A DNA stretch of 64,000 bases. Origin: Cristatella mucedo (taxonomy: Eukaryota; Bryozoa; Phylactolaemata; Cristatellidae). The stretch spans positions 62,001-126,000 of the forward strand of contig WPIO01000062.1 of the NCBI GenBank assembly GCA_009760855.2, read 5' to 3'. The notes beneath the pieces are model-generated. The model did not search any database. It was not told the origin of the DNA and saw only the letters and a program-made list of their open reading frames with translations. A program made the translations under genes and the position numbers. Shown here piece after piece: positions 47,736 to 61,062 of the stretch. Numbering within the stretch: the first letter of the stretch is position 1; each line of letters starts with the position of its first letter.

Positions 47736-48499
47736 TTATGATTAACGTCTGCCACTTAACGGCGAGCAATACTACGTTCGCAATTGAAATTATAGGTTTT
47801 CCTGCACTGTAAACAGGACTCGCACCCACATTGCTTCGGACGTTCGTATGCTCAGGGTGCCTGTTCCTGACAACGAAGGCTGTACGAATGAAGTTAAGCC
47901 GCATAGCATACGGACCACAGCAGCAGCAAGAATGAATAGCAGTTTGCAGTTGCAGCAACTCGAGTTTGACTTTGTGCAGTAAGTCCCAGTGTCTGCAGTG
48001 CAGCATGGTGTCCAAGGGCAGTGTAACCGACAACCCGGTGACCCTGAAAAGAACCGGTTGCTCTCCGGTACAGGTCGAGTCGCTATGCTCAGAATATGAA
48101 ATCCGACATCACATGAAAGTTAGAAATAAAGCCAATTGACTTCGCATTCGTATTATAAATTTTAAGCTGCATTATCTTACATCATTTGTCCTAAAGCCGA
48201 GCGATTCGTAGTCAATTGATATGTGGTTAATTCTATGGGAAGTGGGGTAGCGTTAGCCGCCCGCAAGTAGGAGCCATTAAGCGAAGCCTCTCGTAATAAA
48301 GCCCCATCGTTGGTCTGATCTCATAGGTAGCCGGCGATTGCTTCTGGGCGCTATGCTGTATCTTAAAGTGGGATTCAGCATATGCAGCTGCATTATACCA
48401 CGACAGCATGAAGAGCGCATGAAAAGGCTCGTTAAACGTGTCCGTCGAACAACCATACCTTTGTTCACGAGTGCTACGATGCGATGAGGAATGTGTGCT

Positions 48500-48940
48500 T
48501 CTCTTTGAATGGCAAGTCAGGGGGATATCGTGGCGTCAGTCGAGAGTGAGCTCCAGTCTTAGGAGCATGCGTACTAGAAGCCCAATCTCCAAAGAATTTG
48601 AGGTCGGTTCGAGGGATGCCCAACCGATTTGACTCATAAAAGCCGGCGGTACGATGCCTCGACTGGTGTGGGACTAGTTTCGATTGGTAAGTTTGAGCGA
48701 GGAAACGAAGGAACTTTAAAGTGAGTAACAGAAGCCTAAAGTCAATACGCTGCCTGATCTGGAGCCAGTGCAGGTCGGCGAGAAGTAGCACGATGTGGCA
48801 TCTGCGACGCTCACGATAGACAAGCCTAGCTGCAGAGTTTTTTGCCAGCGGGAAGCGCCTGATCGCACAGGCCCGTACACAAGAAAGCAGTGATTTACAG
48901 GAGTCGAGGCTGGGTGTCGCAAAGGCACGGACAATTTGCT
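48500..48940 (-). repeat. LINE family a fragment
   Basis: Minus-strand [20 protein letters not shown] and RTDLKFFGDWASSTHAPK, frame-shifted relative to an upstream LQLGLSIVSV-type block ([11 protein letters not shown] in another frame). Confidence 0.75.
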
Positions 48941-51178
48941 GTAGTATTGTCGCGTGCTATTGGGCTGGATCGGCTAACCAATGGCTATTCAGAAGGAGCA
49001 AGGAGGAGCGATACTAAACAGCAGAGACCAGAGAAACAGAGAGAACGGGATGCCGAGGCAAATGAGCGGCCGTATCGGTAGAGCTTTCGTGTCAGTTGAG
49101 CCTTCGCATAGTGACGGACACGTGAAAGGGCTTCAGCCGCCGCCTCCACGTATACATTTTCTGATCGCCAATTGGCGATAGTAAAGCCTCTGTTTAGCAC
49201 CCAGTGCGCACGAAACCTGTGTATAGGCAAATCGCATAGGCTGAAAAAGAAGCAAATTAACTGATTAGTAGGCGTGCGCTGTAGCATCACATCAGCAGCA
49301 ATGAAAAGCCTTCGAATGAGTTGTTTCGAGCTTCTTTGAGTTAAGTTAATAAGTTGCAAATGAACCGTCAGAATGAAAGTCATATGTACAGTTTACATAG
49401 TAAGTACTGTCGATAAAGTACCGCATATTTAACACATTGTAATAGAAGAATGCATTTTATAAAAGATTAAAGCTCATTTAATTAGGCAGTCGGCAATAAC
49501 TTCGCTGGAAAAGCGGTGGTGGTTAATTGTAGCTGTGGTATTTGCTGGAAATCACAGAGTAAGTATAATCGACGTTGGGAAGAGTTCGAACCGCTCAGAG
49601 AGAGGAGTTTTGTGGCATCTGTTTCTTATAAAAATAGTGAAGTTCCTAATCTCTCGTGTTGCATTGATTTACTACCAGTATATTTTTGAATATTCAAATT
49701 GCGTGATTTGATCTGAAGTTTAAACTCTGTTTACAGTCAAGCGTGCACGCTGAAAAGGAGCTGGCTGGCAAAATAGAAAAAAACCATAGCGAAGCGAAAT
49801 GGTGGCTGGAAAGATTTCTCCATTTGCCCCACGTCCTGAAAACTTGCGACTCACCGAGCGAACTACTTCCTCGTGTCTAGTTCCTAGTGAATGAATACAT
49901 GTCAGCTTTTTCAACGAGCTGTTAGCCAACTATGGATGCATCCATGGTAAAGCCCTGATGTTTGACACTCAAGCCTTTTTTCTGAACTAGAACGAAATCG
50001 TGATACAAATGCAGGCAGGAAGCGAAAGCGACACTTACATAAACTGCGCATCGTGACTTTGCACATGCTGACAGCCAATGCTTAGTTTTTAGAGTCCTCA
50101 CAATTCTTTAGATCTCTTTGCTTTCCAGTTGAACTTCGCAGGAAAGCGCTCGCATTCCTGGCGATTCTGCACGCTGCTTTGCACAGCGGTACAGAAAGTG
50201 CTTGGTTCGTGCGGATATATTGCATTCAAACTTTGCAACTTTTCGATGTCAAAGAAAGTCGCCTGGAAATATTTCCATACTTATAAGCGTTTTTTTGCAT
50301 TTCAGTGAACTAGAATTTCGCGAAATTACACTACGCTTTGTACGTCCTGAGGTCAACGCTGGGAATTTCTTACCGATGCTGCTGTCGCGCTCATATAAGT
50401 GTATTTACAATCTTTCGAATACGTAGCTAGCCGTTAATGCCCTTTACCGAGCTGATTTTTTAACAGCAGCATTTCTCTTTAAAGTGTTGACCAACTTTTC
50501 GAGCCTCTTCAATTTCAGTTAGCAAGTTAGAAAGATGGACTATCGGTTAGATCTGTATATAGTGCTCCTCGCTGTATTTTATCAAATAGACGTGCAGCAG
50601 CTCACCCCAACATCACTGCTCGCTGCTAATTTAGTCTGCCTAACCGGCTGCTACAAAAGGACAGTGCGGCCTCCTCGTCGTCCAGACGGAACTAGGCCAC
50701 AAACGTAGCGCTCGTAACGATGCTAGTCTCGGTTGAAATGAGGGGAATACTAGTGAAGCCCTGAGCTTTAAAATCATGGCTAACGGAATGTAGATGGGCA
50801 AAAATGCACGCAGGTGAGTCGATACTAGCAGAGCGTGGCATCGACGAAGAACGACCTTCACCTTAACTTAAAAAAGCCCTCATGCGTGGCGTAGAGAAGT
50901 CTACTTGACAATAACGAAGGTTTACGGGCATTAAACTGCGGCATGGCATGCAGTTTTGGCGGCGTGGCCTATAGTCCAAATAAGCTTAAATACCAATGCC
51001 AACTCTGGAAGCACAACTGAGAACCCATAACGTGGGTTCTGCCGTTACGCGGCCTCGGCCGTAGATTGTCGCACAATCAGTACTTGGCCGTTAGGATTCA
51101 GGAGCCGCGGATAACGATTATCAGTCCTAATCTGTATTATTTAGTACGCTGCAGTTTCATTGTAATGTTCCGACGTGT
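48941..51178. other. No recognised gene
   Basis: 2.2 kb with only short frames (for example 48985-49383 minus). I looked here for a carrier exon 5 counterpart and found none. Confidence 0.4.
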
Positions 51179-51179
51179 A

Positions 51180-51255
51180 TGGCGAACTATGTAAAGCGCC
51201 TAGAGAGATTGAATTCTCTGAGGTCGCTTTATCAAGTGAATTATTATTATTTTTA
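51180..51255 (+). repeat. LINE family a 3' tail
   Basis: gtaaagcgcctagagagattgaattctctgaggtcgctttatcaagtg and (ATT)n, about 700 bp upstream of SLC25A15 copy B. Confidence 0.8.
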
Positions 51256-51960
51256 TCGTTGCGTTTTGTAGGATCAATTTAATCAGGGTTGACAGTTCGC
51301 CTCACTTTCTCGTGACAGATCCGTAGCAGTAAGGCTGCATCATGACCAAATACGACTCGAGGAACGAGAATGCTAGGAGAGCGATGGGGGTTGTCTCCAC
51401 TATTTCGTCGGAATTGGACGGCGGAGCCGATTACAAGGGCTATCAGAGGTGTAGTATAGTCCAGAATTCCGTGAAATAATTTCAATCTGAACAATTTTAA
51501 TTTATTAACTCTGATTATTTGGATAAGGGTATTTTCTGTGCACTGCAGAACGCTTCAGTGGCCCCGCTGGCACTTTCACGGGTAGCCGATCCTTGAACTC
51601 GGGGTGGAGGTCGTTTCCGCCAGACGCCCGTGGAGATTTGTTAGCGGGTTCGTGCTGGCCGTTTGTAGCCTGCTGCTCCATCGGGCTCACTGTTTCCTGG
51701 CCCGATGCATGCGCCTGCTGCTTCAATGCTTTATTCTACTTTTGTGCTTCAAGTTTGCATTGCAATGGTGGACTTTGAGCATCCCTTCTCGTTTGTGCGA
51801 GTTCATTCCCGGAGACGAGCTTGCCGTTGCTGAGTTCTCTGCTTGCGAGCGCAGTGAATGAGTCGCCTACGTTTTGATATTGAATTAATTCACCGTCGGT
51901 TCGGCCGCCGGTCTTCCTACGTTCTAGCGCATACGCTTGCTTTCATTTTCGTCTAGGAGT
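51256..51960. other. SLC25A15 copy B upstream region
   Basis: GC-rich near 51580-51720. A plausible 5'UTR acceptor (cgtctag) lies 4 bp before the start codon. The frame at 51604-51861 is unassigned. Confidence 0.35.
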
Positions 51961-54900
51961 ATGGAAGGCCCTCCAGCCATAGCTGAGGCTCGACTGCATG
52001 ACGCCCACCGTCAGACTCGCAGCCATGGTCTCGACGCAGCTATTCACTTTGTCGGCGGCGTAGCGGCTGGTTTTGCCAACGTCTACGTGGGACAGCCGCT
52101 GGATACGGTGAAGGTTAAAATGCAGACATTTCCAGCTCAATACAAAAATGGGCTGTACTGCTTCAGGCAGACGTTGTCAACGGAAGGCATATGGAATGGG
52201 CTTTATCGTGGCACTGTGCCAAATCTCGTAGCGAACGTGGCGGAGAACTCGGTACTGTTCCTCTTCTATGGAGTGTGCCAGAAGTTTATTATGAGCGCAG
52301 TAGGTGAGCCTTTTTGTCACCAATTGGGCTTCCCAAAGAATAGTGCGATGGGTGAATGGGAGGCCCGTGATAGTGTAGTAGTGAGCGTAGTACGCAGCGC
52401 CACGTTGACAATTAATTCTTTTCACGCACTTCTCGTTTTGATCGTTGGCCACCGCAGTGCCGAAAGTGCGGGGGCGTGCGCCAATGTGTGCGTCTGAGTC
52501 GGCTGACTGGTTTGGGGCTAAGCTTGGCAGTCGACCGGCACAATCAGCATGCCCCCTCCGACAACCAGGCCTTTGACAGGGTGATACCGTTTAATTTCAG
52601 GAAAACAGAAAGTTGAGAACCTCAATGCCCTGGAGAATGCTACGTCGGGTTTCATTGCTGCTTTTTTCTCGTCGTTGGCCCTATGTCCGACGGAGCTCGT
52701 CAAATGCCGCCTTCAGACCAGCCACGAGATGATGAAGTCGTTGTCATCGACTGGCATGCCTATTAAGAAGATGTAAGTTTTACGCTTCTCCCTGTGGCTT
52801 GGGGTGCTTCAGGCACATTTTACGGCAAAGTGGTCATTATCAAGCAGATTTGGGAATGCAGGGACATCGCCTCACGGACGTAGTGTCCTGCTAGCAATGT
52901 CGGGGAGTTTTAACAGGATTGTGTTACTTTCCCGTGCTTAACTTAGAAAATGCATCCATTCCTTGCTCAAGTGGTTCGATGGAGCTCAGGAATTTATATC
53001 TTGAAAAAAATTAGTCATCTTTTGGAGAGTGTATTTTCCCAAAAGCATACCTGACATCTGTTGAAGTTTGCATTTCATCAATGCTATTTTCATACAAATA
53101 CCTCTGCTTACAGATAATTGCAGATTGTCGACCTGGTCTTGAGAACTTTTGGCCTGCTCACCTCAGCTTTGGATTGCTACTCACTGCTGTCTTTCAGCAC
53201 ACCAGCTTAGGCAGCTAAAGGGGAGGGGCGATGGTTGCAGTCACGAGCAGGGCTTGCTATTTTTGTACTTGGACTAGGTTCCTGCCAACCAACTGATGGG
53301 CTTCATCTTCTGTGTCTCCAACTTGCGGTTGCAAACGGGCATGCCACATCGGATAGCTAGACGAACGAATCTGACCGGCCGGTAGCTGCACCGGTTTATG
53401 CTAGCAAAGGTTATAGTGACCGGCTATGAATGGTTGCGTGCTGCCTTGCCATATCTGTGTCTCAGCTACCACTTGTCTTCCTTGTTGTTTGCAGGTGACA
53501 AGTGGGTAGCCAAACTAACTTGCTGGTCACAGCTCTGAGTCATGGCATAACAATCCGCCTTGGAATAACCTCTCTTCCCGCATTGGGGATGCCTCTTCTC
53601 ACTGTAGAGGGCTCCCCCATCCCCGAATTATGGAGTTCCTAAGATACCTCAGACCCTCGCTAGTCATTCCATTGACCACCGCAAGGTGACAATGCCTTGA
53701 CGGGCTGGGTTCAGTTTCACACTCTACGAAGTCCAACTACTTCCTTCAAGATGCATACTATGTCTGTGTGAACATAAAGGAAATGAGGAAACACGGGCTA
53801 CTATTGCTTTTAGGTTATCCCCACAATCCTTGATAAGGAGGTACCCTTTGGTCCTTATCCAAAAAATTAACATGATCTTGGGTCATGGCTCTAGATCAAA
53901 GTAGGCTATGGTAAATATAAGCTGCTGTAGTTGCCTAATCTCGAAATAGCTTTATTTGACACGAGCTTGCCTCTTGGTCAACGAATATTGTAAGACTTGA
54001 GTTGATAAATCACTTTAAGTTGCTTTACTGTAGGATTCCCTGCCAGTAGCAAGAACCCACAAACTGTTCTGTTTCATGGAATCCGGTTATGCCACTCTTT
54101 GACTAAGACTCTTTGGTCTTCTCAAGTCATTGATAATCATGTAGTGCTTCGGTTGCTGATGTAACTTTATTGGATTAATTATGAGTTATTTATTAGGTCT
54201 TGCTATCTATTCCTTTACATACATGGGAGACCATATGAATGATAGAGATATAGGAGAGTGATAAGCATAATATATTCTTCATCTCCTCAGTTTGTTCCTC
54301 TCACACAAAAAAGGGCTACTATAGCCTACAGGCATGTAGAGATGTAGTACAATATGGGTTCAAGCATACTGCACACAAATTTGCAATTGCATTGCCTGGC
54401 CTTGATCCTTGAGAGAACAAGTGCAATCGTGAGAGCAAAAGCAAGCCAGTTTCTGCCTCAAGCATCCTGAACCAGTGAACATCGGCAGCTTATCAGTCAT
54501 ATGCTTACCTGAAGAGTAGTCTTTAGATCATTTATATCCCTCATTGCACGAAATCTATTAAGATGAAAGACAATGCATGTTCTTCCAAGTTTTAGCTTGC
54601 TAGATTTGCAGCATGTGAAAGGAGGTAGCTAGAACGGATAATTTCTTGCCCACGAAGGCTTACCTTGGTAGAAGACAAGGAGTTAAAATGCCTTTGGATA
54701 GCCGTTTAAATGCGTTGGTGATTATAAGGTTATAATAATAATGATAATAATAATAATATGCACTTGATAAAGTGCACTCAGAGAACTCAATCTCTTTCTA
54801 GGCGCTTTACGTTTGCTGTAATGGGAAGCACGATTAAATGGTGAATAAAATCATGCTTCATAAACATGAATAACATGGTTAGGGGTGACATGCACAGGGT

Positions 54901-57900
54901 CAGCATGCAAATGTGGTTAGTGGCAGGATGCACAGTGTCAGCACGCATTAGCACATGAAGGACGAATCGCAGGGACCCACTAAAATGCTGTCCTAAATAG
55001 GTGTGTTTTTAAGTTCTTTTTAAATGTGGTCAAGTCAGGGGATGTTGTGACCCAAGTCGGGAGGGAGTTCCAGGCTTTGGGAGCATACGAACTAAATCAC
55101 GGTCTCCAAAGGATTTGAGGTTACCTTGTTGCTGCTTGCAGGGGGGCTTTTTCGCTCACCAAGCAGATCATTCGTGAGGATGGTTTTCGTGGAATGTTTC
55201 GTGGATTAACAGCTACATTTGCACGAGAAATGCCAGGTTATTTCTTCTTCTTCGGAGGCTATGAAGTTACACGGAATATGCTTACAACTGACGGACAGAG
55301 CAAAGATGATATTGGTATGAACACTGCCTGCTGTGCTTACTTGGTGCTTCTTAATCTGCACCATGTTAATGTAAGATTTAGCAATGTCACTTGATATTTT
55401 TGCCCATGTTATTTATTTTGCATAGCAGGCTAGCTCTTCTATGGGCTAGAAGCTGATGGCATTGTTTGTTAAGCCGTGTTGCCTTTCTTGGTTATACAAA
55501 CCAAAGTGCAAATCGTAGATACACTAGTAGCGATTACATTTTTTAAAACAGCAGGTATATTCAATAAATCAAATTATGCCCTTCCATAGAATAGATGTCT
55601 CTACCTATTTTAATGAAAATTGAGCTAATGGGATTGTTCAATAAAAATACTATCTCTGAACTAGCTTGGACCAACAGTCTGTAACGTCCACCAAAATAAA
55701 ACATGATACATGAGACCATTGGGCACCAAAGCAATCTATAACTCTGAATCAGATACAATTGTCGAGACCAGTATTATTCATTATAAGTGTTATTCATAAT
55801 GATGGCATTAGTGTGTAATGGAAAACAAGTGACATATGTTTGTCCTCCATGCTGGCATTTTTCGATTACCAGAAGCATTACGAAGTTTCACTTACGATAT
55901 AGACATGTTTTGTAAAAATAGTATTAATTTGTATATCGCCATAAGAGACCTTAATCTCTATTCAGGCGCTTCATGTATGCCATGCTGCTGGAGCACACGA
56001 CCCGGTCATCAAATGCATTCACCTTAACATTGGTTCGAGGCAAACACCTTAAACCACTGGGCAAAACCAGCTCTGCAGACATGGCAACGTTTTGGAGGCT
56101 GTTCACATTCGGCTTTGACTTTAAAAGGCTGTTGCCACTGATTTTGCTAGCAAGTTGTTTAAAGAGCATTTTGCTTCATTCTTATGATAATTATCTTTTT
56201 ATAAGATACATTACAGCTGGAAACTAAAATACTCCTTGCACAACCTTGACTTACATACAACAAGTAGCTTAACTTTCAGCCATGGTATGCCCTCTGGTTA
56301 AGGTCAACAAGCAAACAGTAAATTTTAAGAATAGTGATATTGCTTGTATTTTTTTGTTGTAATGGCAGCCTTTTGACCATGTCTTTGAAGAGCTTCACTG
56401 TGGAGGCTACACATTCGTCTGCTTATCTTAGCTTCTGTAGATCAAGACCTCACGTTTCCTGAGATTCCATGCGTTATCTTGGATACACAAACACTAGGAG
56501 TGCATAATAGGATTTCTGTTGAGTTAGTTGACTAAAAAACTGGAAATAATAAAAAATTTAAAGTCATTAGCAGAGCTTGTTAAGCCTATGAAACATTGTC
56601 ATGTGCAGACCATGCAACCGACCATGAAACCTGGGGTATTGCTTCTGGAAGCCGCTGAACAGTACCGATCTCAAGACCCAGTCGTGACAGAGCACTATTT
56701 GTTTCTCACTGCCATTCGCTAAAGCTTATCCATTTGGCAATCACTGTCCACAGCATCTCCGACTTCCTTGATTGAGCCTGGCTTTGCAATGTATGGGCAT
56801 GACATTATTTTTACTGTGGTTCTAGCATCAGCATTTGTTTTCTGTGCTATTTGCACAATTTAGGTACAGTTTCACTTATAGTTTGCAGAAATTTTTGTGA
56901 ACATTGATTTTTATAGATGAGTGTATTTTATATGACAAATTGATCACTTTCCTGCTCAGTCTTATTGCAGCATTGTGCCAGCAGTTAAAGGTTGTATATA
57001 ATGCGGTTATGTTTATACAGGAGCTCTCAAGACGATAGTAGCCGGTGGCGCTGGTGGCCTGGCCTTATGGCTAGCCATTTTCCCAGCAGATGTTGTGAAG
57101 TCTCGCGTGCAAGTAATGAAAGGTGATGGCCGCTTCGTACCCGTACTGCTAAAAATATTCCGAGAGGAAGGTAAGAAGCTGTCTTTTCGGTGTGAACACT
57201 CTGGCTTTTACTAAATGAAGAATGTATCTGGGGCAGCTGCACTTTTTCTGGCGACTGATTCATTCTGAAACTATATTTGTTCTACATATACTCGTTTGGA
57301 CTAGGAATGCCAGGTGTTGCTAGAAATCGAGGCCATGTGAATTTAGGCTTGGATCCGATGGCATGAAGCTGAGGCATTCAGTCTTGCTTGAGCCACAAAC
57401 AGCCTCTGGCTGGAGATGGGTTGGCTTGGACGGTTCGTGCTGTGATTATGATAAACCGAACCATTTGGTCCAGCCGTCACTATTTAGTGGTTTACTTATG
57501 CCCTGGCTCTTGTATTCTGGTGCAGCTATAGACATCACACGTTAGCTCTATTCGATGTTTATTGCAATGTGTAAGTATGTATGGCCTCAGAACAACCAGA
57601 TCTCTGCTTAGCTTGTTTTTATTGGGTTTGACTGGTAGCATTTTATTTTTGCATCTGTCGCATGTAGCGATGCATGTTTCTTCCCAATTTTTCTACCACA
57701 CTAAAGACTAGTTGCATTTTGCTAGTCTGATGACATGGATTCGGCGTGTGTTTGCTTCTCTTGCATTTGCCCTTATCGCTGTTGTCTGGCTCCGTATGGT
57801 TACATTTCTGACCAGATATGCTTGTGACAGTGATCATGCATTCCTCACCTTTCCCAGAGCAGCCCTCCCTTTAGCTTCTCACCCCTGAAATCAGCAACTC

Positions 57901-58307
57901 GCATAGCTACTGGGGCTGATACATGGCTGTGCTGGTTTTACTTGTTTTGATTCGAGGCCACGTATCAATCGCGAAGCTTCCATCACCATCGCAGCAGCTC
58001 ATCTTTTAGAATTGTTTATGATGTGGTCGTACTTGCTATAGTATGGCTGTGTTTGACAGCGTGATCAGTACCTTATTGACGGACTAGTAGCTACTTTGTG
58101 GCTAGCTATGGGTCTTGCTTTGATTACTGTAACGTGCTGCATCCTTGAAGTGTCACTTTGTCATCTCTTCCAGGTATCACTGCGCTGTATAAAGGTCTGG
58201 GACCGACACTACTCAGGACTTTCCCAAGTAGTGGTGCTGTTTTCTTCATGTATGAAAATACCAGGAAGGTGCTGTCAAACCTAGCCTACGGTCAGAGCAA
58301 AGACTAG
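51961..58307 (+). CDS. SLC25A15: Mitochondrial ornithine transporter (SLC25A15/ORNT1-like), copy B; 5 exons, complete
   Basis: Inner-membrane carrier expected to exchange cytosolic ornithine for matrix citrulline/H+, linking the urea-cycle and polyamine routes. Exons 51961-52303, 52601-52772, 55142-55314, 57021-57170, 58174-58307; GT..AG throughout, phases close, 323 aa (human ORNT1 301; the extra length is N-terminal). Three tandem carrier repeats are visible: QPLDTVK (45-51), CPTELVKCR (143-151) and FPADVVKSR (250-258). The ORNT1-typical stretches ENSVLF and [13 protein letters not shown] (exon 3) are also present. Exon 5 encodes the last helix, ITALYKGLGPTLLRTF onwards. The start at 51961 follows gtctaggagt; a splice acceptor in the 5'UTR is possible. 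A LINE 3' fragment sits immediately before exon 3. Lies about 9.3 kb downstream of copy A in the same orientation, so the pair is a tandem duplication. Exact substrate cannot be proven from sequence, because paralogues such as SLC25A2 share these motifs. Confidence 0.94.
52773..54727 (+). other. SLC25A15 copy B intron 2, repeat-free part
   Basis: Donor gat|gtaagt. No recognised element before the LINE insertion. Confidence 0.6.
54728..55122 (-). mobile_element. LINE family a 3' fragment inserted beside a splice acceptor
   Basis: (AAT/GAT)n, cacttgataaagtgcactca, agagaactcaatctctttct, the UTR with gtgacatgcacagggtcagc, and the inverted coding block ending ctccaaaggatttgagg. Its last homologous base is about 19 bp before exon 3 of SLC25A15 copy B. 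Confidence 0.88.
55934..56072 (-). repeat. tRNA-derived SINE, family B (diverged)
   Basis: Inverted: tail gagaccttaatctctattca then ggcgcttcatgtatgcc, ending with a B-box-like ggttcgaggc and a head ccactgggcaaaaccagc. SLC25A15 copy B intron 3. Confidence 0.6.
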
Positions 58308-60678
58308 GGCAACCGTCTTCACTGTCTTCGGCAGTCCCGTGAGAGCACCCACCAGTGCAGATGTGCATGACAGCAGGCAGTGTAGTGGCATAAGCCACTG
58401 TAGCGAAAGACGCAGGGTATATGCCAACGATTATATTCGGCATTTTCCATGTTTACATGTTGTAGGCCAGTGGTGTTCCTCACCGTGTGGTATGCAGTTG
58501 GTTACATTGTCTGTATGCCAAATCTGCAGGTCGGCTCATTAGATACAGGGTGTGCAGAAGGTGCTTATCGTTCATGCACCGTGCGGAAATGTCGTTTGCA
58601 CTCCATTTGTGTACTGCTTCTTTGCAGAACGCTCAAGTAGGACTTCGACGGTTTGTTTAGGCTACCTCTTGCAGTGCAAGCAAGCCTAATGCATAATAAT
58701 TTATCGATATGCCTAGAACCAAACGAAAATTCTCTAAGATTGCCATCAATTTCAGATGGGGAAATTGTGCTATTATTTTGTTGACGTGGTATTTGCAACT
58801 TGGTGTGAACATGTTTGTCTGAATTGTTGACCATTTTTGAACTAATTATATCAAAACATCGTTCAGAGTTTCTTGTTCGATTCTTTTGTATGACCCAGCT
58901 GTATGCTAAATATGTTCATGTAAAAGTATGTAGCTGCTTATTTATATGAATTTAGTAACCTGCAAGTAGGTAACCCAATGATGACAGTGTACTATGTAGT
59001 GATATCCGATATTTAAACAAAACCCCAAGTGATGCATTTAGTGCACAGCATGTTTACATATGCAGGCTAATATGAGAGCTGCTTTAATCATCTTACTTAT
59101 TTATAGCCCGACATGCTAGATGCTATCAAACAGGTCTAAGGCTGACCGATTTGCAAAGGAAAGCATGATTATGATTGCTAAAGGTTACGGATTTGCCTAC
59201 TCTGCTAGAACACATTTTCATGTGACATACCTTGTCCCTGTACGTTCCTTTCAAGGACGGCAGCAGTGACACGTTTATCCATGTTTTACTAATTCACAGC
59301 CGCACCGAACTACATTTGCCATATTTTTGATTGCGTGTGAAAATTTGCGACTAAAAATATATTATGGCTGGTAGGATGAAGGTAGATTTTAATTATCGAC
59401 TTTTGCTTTCATTAGACTTGGCTGTTTATTGGTCTCTAAATAAATTAGCACGATTAGAGACCCCACAGCTTTTCTTGGTCTTTAGCCAAGATAAGTTAGC
59501 AGCCAGGTATGTCGAAGCTGCCATGATCATTTGACTTGACGGGCTGCACTGTACCTAAAATTTTGTGTCTGATGAGTGGATTCTAGATATGGCACCGTTT
59601 AAATGTTGCTCAGCTTCCAAAATATACTAATGCCTGTTTTTTAGAACTCGGTAAACAAAAAGTTGCTACGTTGTTTTTGCTTTTAATCAATGGTATAGTT
59701 TTTTCGTACAGCGATTAGAATTTGGGAAACTGAAGTGAACCCTGCTTGTACAACTTGACAAGGATGTCCAACCTACAGCCAAGGCATGATTTTATAGCTA
59801 AGTTCTGAAGCCTGGCAAAAATGCTATAAACCGTAGGATTTAGCAGTTAGGCTTAGGATTTCGATAATCTGCAGCCAACGGCATCTAAGGTCTTCAGGAG
59901 CATGAATATTTCGCGCCTGCTTGTCTGATAAGAAGCCAGATGCGGTCTTCGACATCTCATGGGCATACCTAAGAGGGAGCCAGAGGGCCAGGCTACCAGG
60001 CACACCCTATATACACTAACCTCAGATTATTCGTCTCGGCCTAGGTAAATGTATGACGCTATCATTGTCTTTGATGTAATCCTTGATACGACCCTAAACC
60101 TTGGCTGTAAATAGAAAAATTCGATACGCAAAATTACATTCACGCAATACGCAAACCTCGACGTTAGCCGACGATTCCTATTGCAGATGGGCACAGCGAT
60201 GGATTATGTAGACGACAGAACGTTTTTGAATAAGCCACTTTCTTAATGCTGAGTGTCGAGTACTTCACTCTCAAGTACCGAAATCGCCGGACAAATTTAT
60301 TATGGCAGTCGGAGCTTCCCCGCGGAACTGTTTCTTCAATTCTTATTTCAAAATATGTTGTCCTTTTAAATTTAAGATCCGGAATAAGTGAACTCAATAA
60401 GCAGTACTATAAGTATCCGACACAAGTACTTAACGGGTATCGAACAAACACTAAAAAAAGAGGACGGCACTTAGTGGAAAGCCGGATGCATGCATTCGCT
60501 GCTGTAGCTCTCTCGGTTGTCAGTCGCAGCGACAGCTGCAAGAGGTCCCAGCCTGAGAAGGCTAACTACAGATGCGATCAGTGTGCCAGGAAAATGATTC
60601 TAATTCTCTGAATTTGCAACGTGAATGTTCTGAGCATTCCAAATAAAGCAGAGCATCATCTAAACGAGGATTGGTCAA
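58308..60678. other. Intergenic; SLC25A15 copy B 3' side
   Basis: AT-rich with no repeat family recognised and no exon-like homology. The frame 60246-60611 (121 codons, plus) is unassigned. Confidence 0.4.
59439..59444 (+). terminator. Possible polyadenylation signal of SLC25A15 copy B
   Basis: AATAAA on the plus strand 1.1 kb after the stop at 58307. It is the first canonical hexamer noticed downstream, so it is only a candidate. Confidence 0.25.
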
Positions 60679-60684
60679 TTTATT
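60679..60684 (-). terminator. Likely polyadenylation signal of the PARP-family gene
   Basis: AATAAA on the minus strand about 85 bp after the stop codon of the PARP terminal exon. Confidence 0.55.
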
Positions 60685-60766
60685 GCACAACAAATACAAG
60701 ACAATAGCAACTTCTGAAAATACTTGGGTCAAAGTAAAGCAACGACATTTAGACCAAGGTCGCGCT

Positions 60767-61062
60767 CTAACTGGTGATGTGCTTCAAACGCACGACATAG
60801 GCGGGATATGCTTGTGAGTCATTGTAAGTAACAAATATAGAAGGATCTGTGGTATTGTTAACGGTACATTCAAATCTAGAAATGCTGTGATGAGGCTTCT
60901 TGCTTGGGACTCGGGTTAAATGAGTTCCCACCTCATATTCACCAGTCACCACATTAGCGTAAATTAAGAACTTTTCGCCCTTTGAATTCGGCACTGAGTA
61001 AGTGTTGTCAGCAGAATAGCTGGCATCCCTTGCGAAGTAAACTCCTTGCCCATATAACACCG
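60767..61062 (-). CDS. PARP-family mono-ADP-ribosyltransferase, terminal coding exon (partial gene)
   Basis: The last 97 residues of a PARP catalytic domain on the minus strand, after acceptor ttttttcag. The exon enters with two bases of a split codon and ends at TAG (60767-60769). Visible signatures: LYGQGVYFARDASYSAD with the donor-loop/Tyr region, then GEKFLIYANVVTGEY and DPSIFVTYNDSQAYP near the C-terminus. By family alignment recalled from memory, the third triad position (Glu988 of PARP1) corresponds to the Ile in PSIFV. That makes this an H-Y-I type enzyme like PARP10/14/15 (mono-ART or inactive), not a polymerase. The exon holding the NAD-binding His (FHGT) and the GFNR region should lie upstream on this strand but was not found; a satellite array occupies the adjacent intron. 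AATAAA on the minus strand at 60679-60684 is a suitable poly(A) signal. Possible N-terminal macro or WWE domains are outside the view. Confidence 0.85.
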
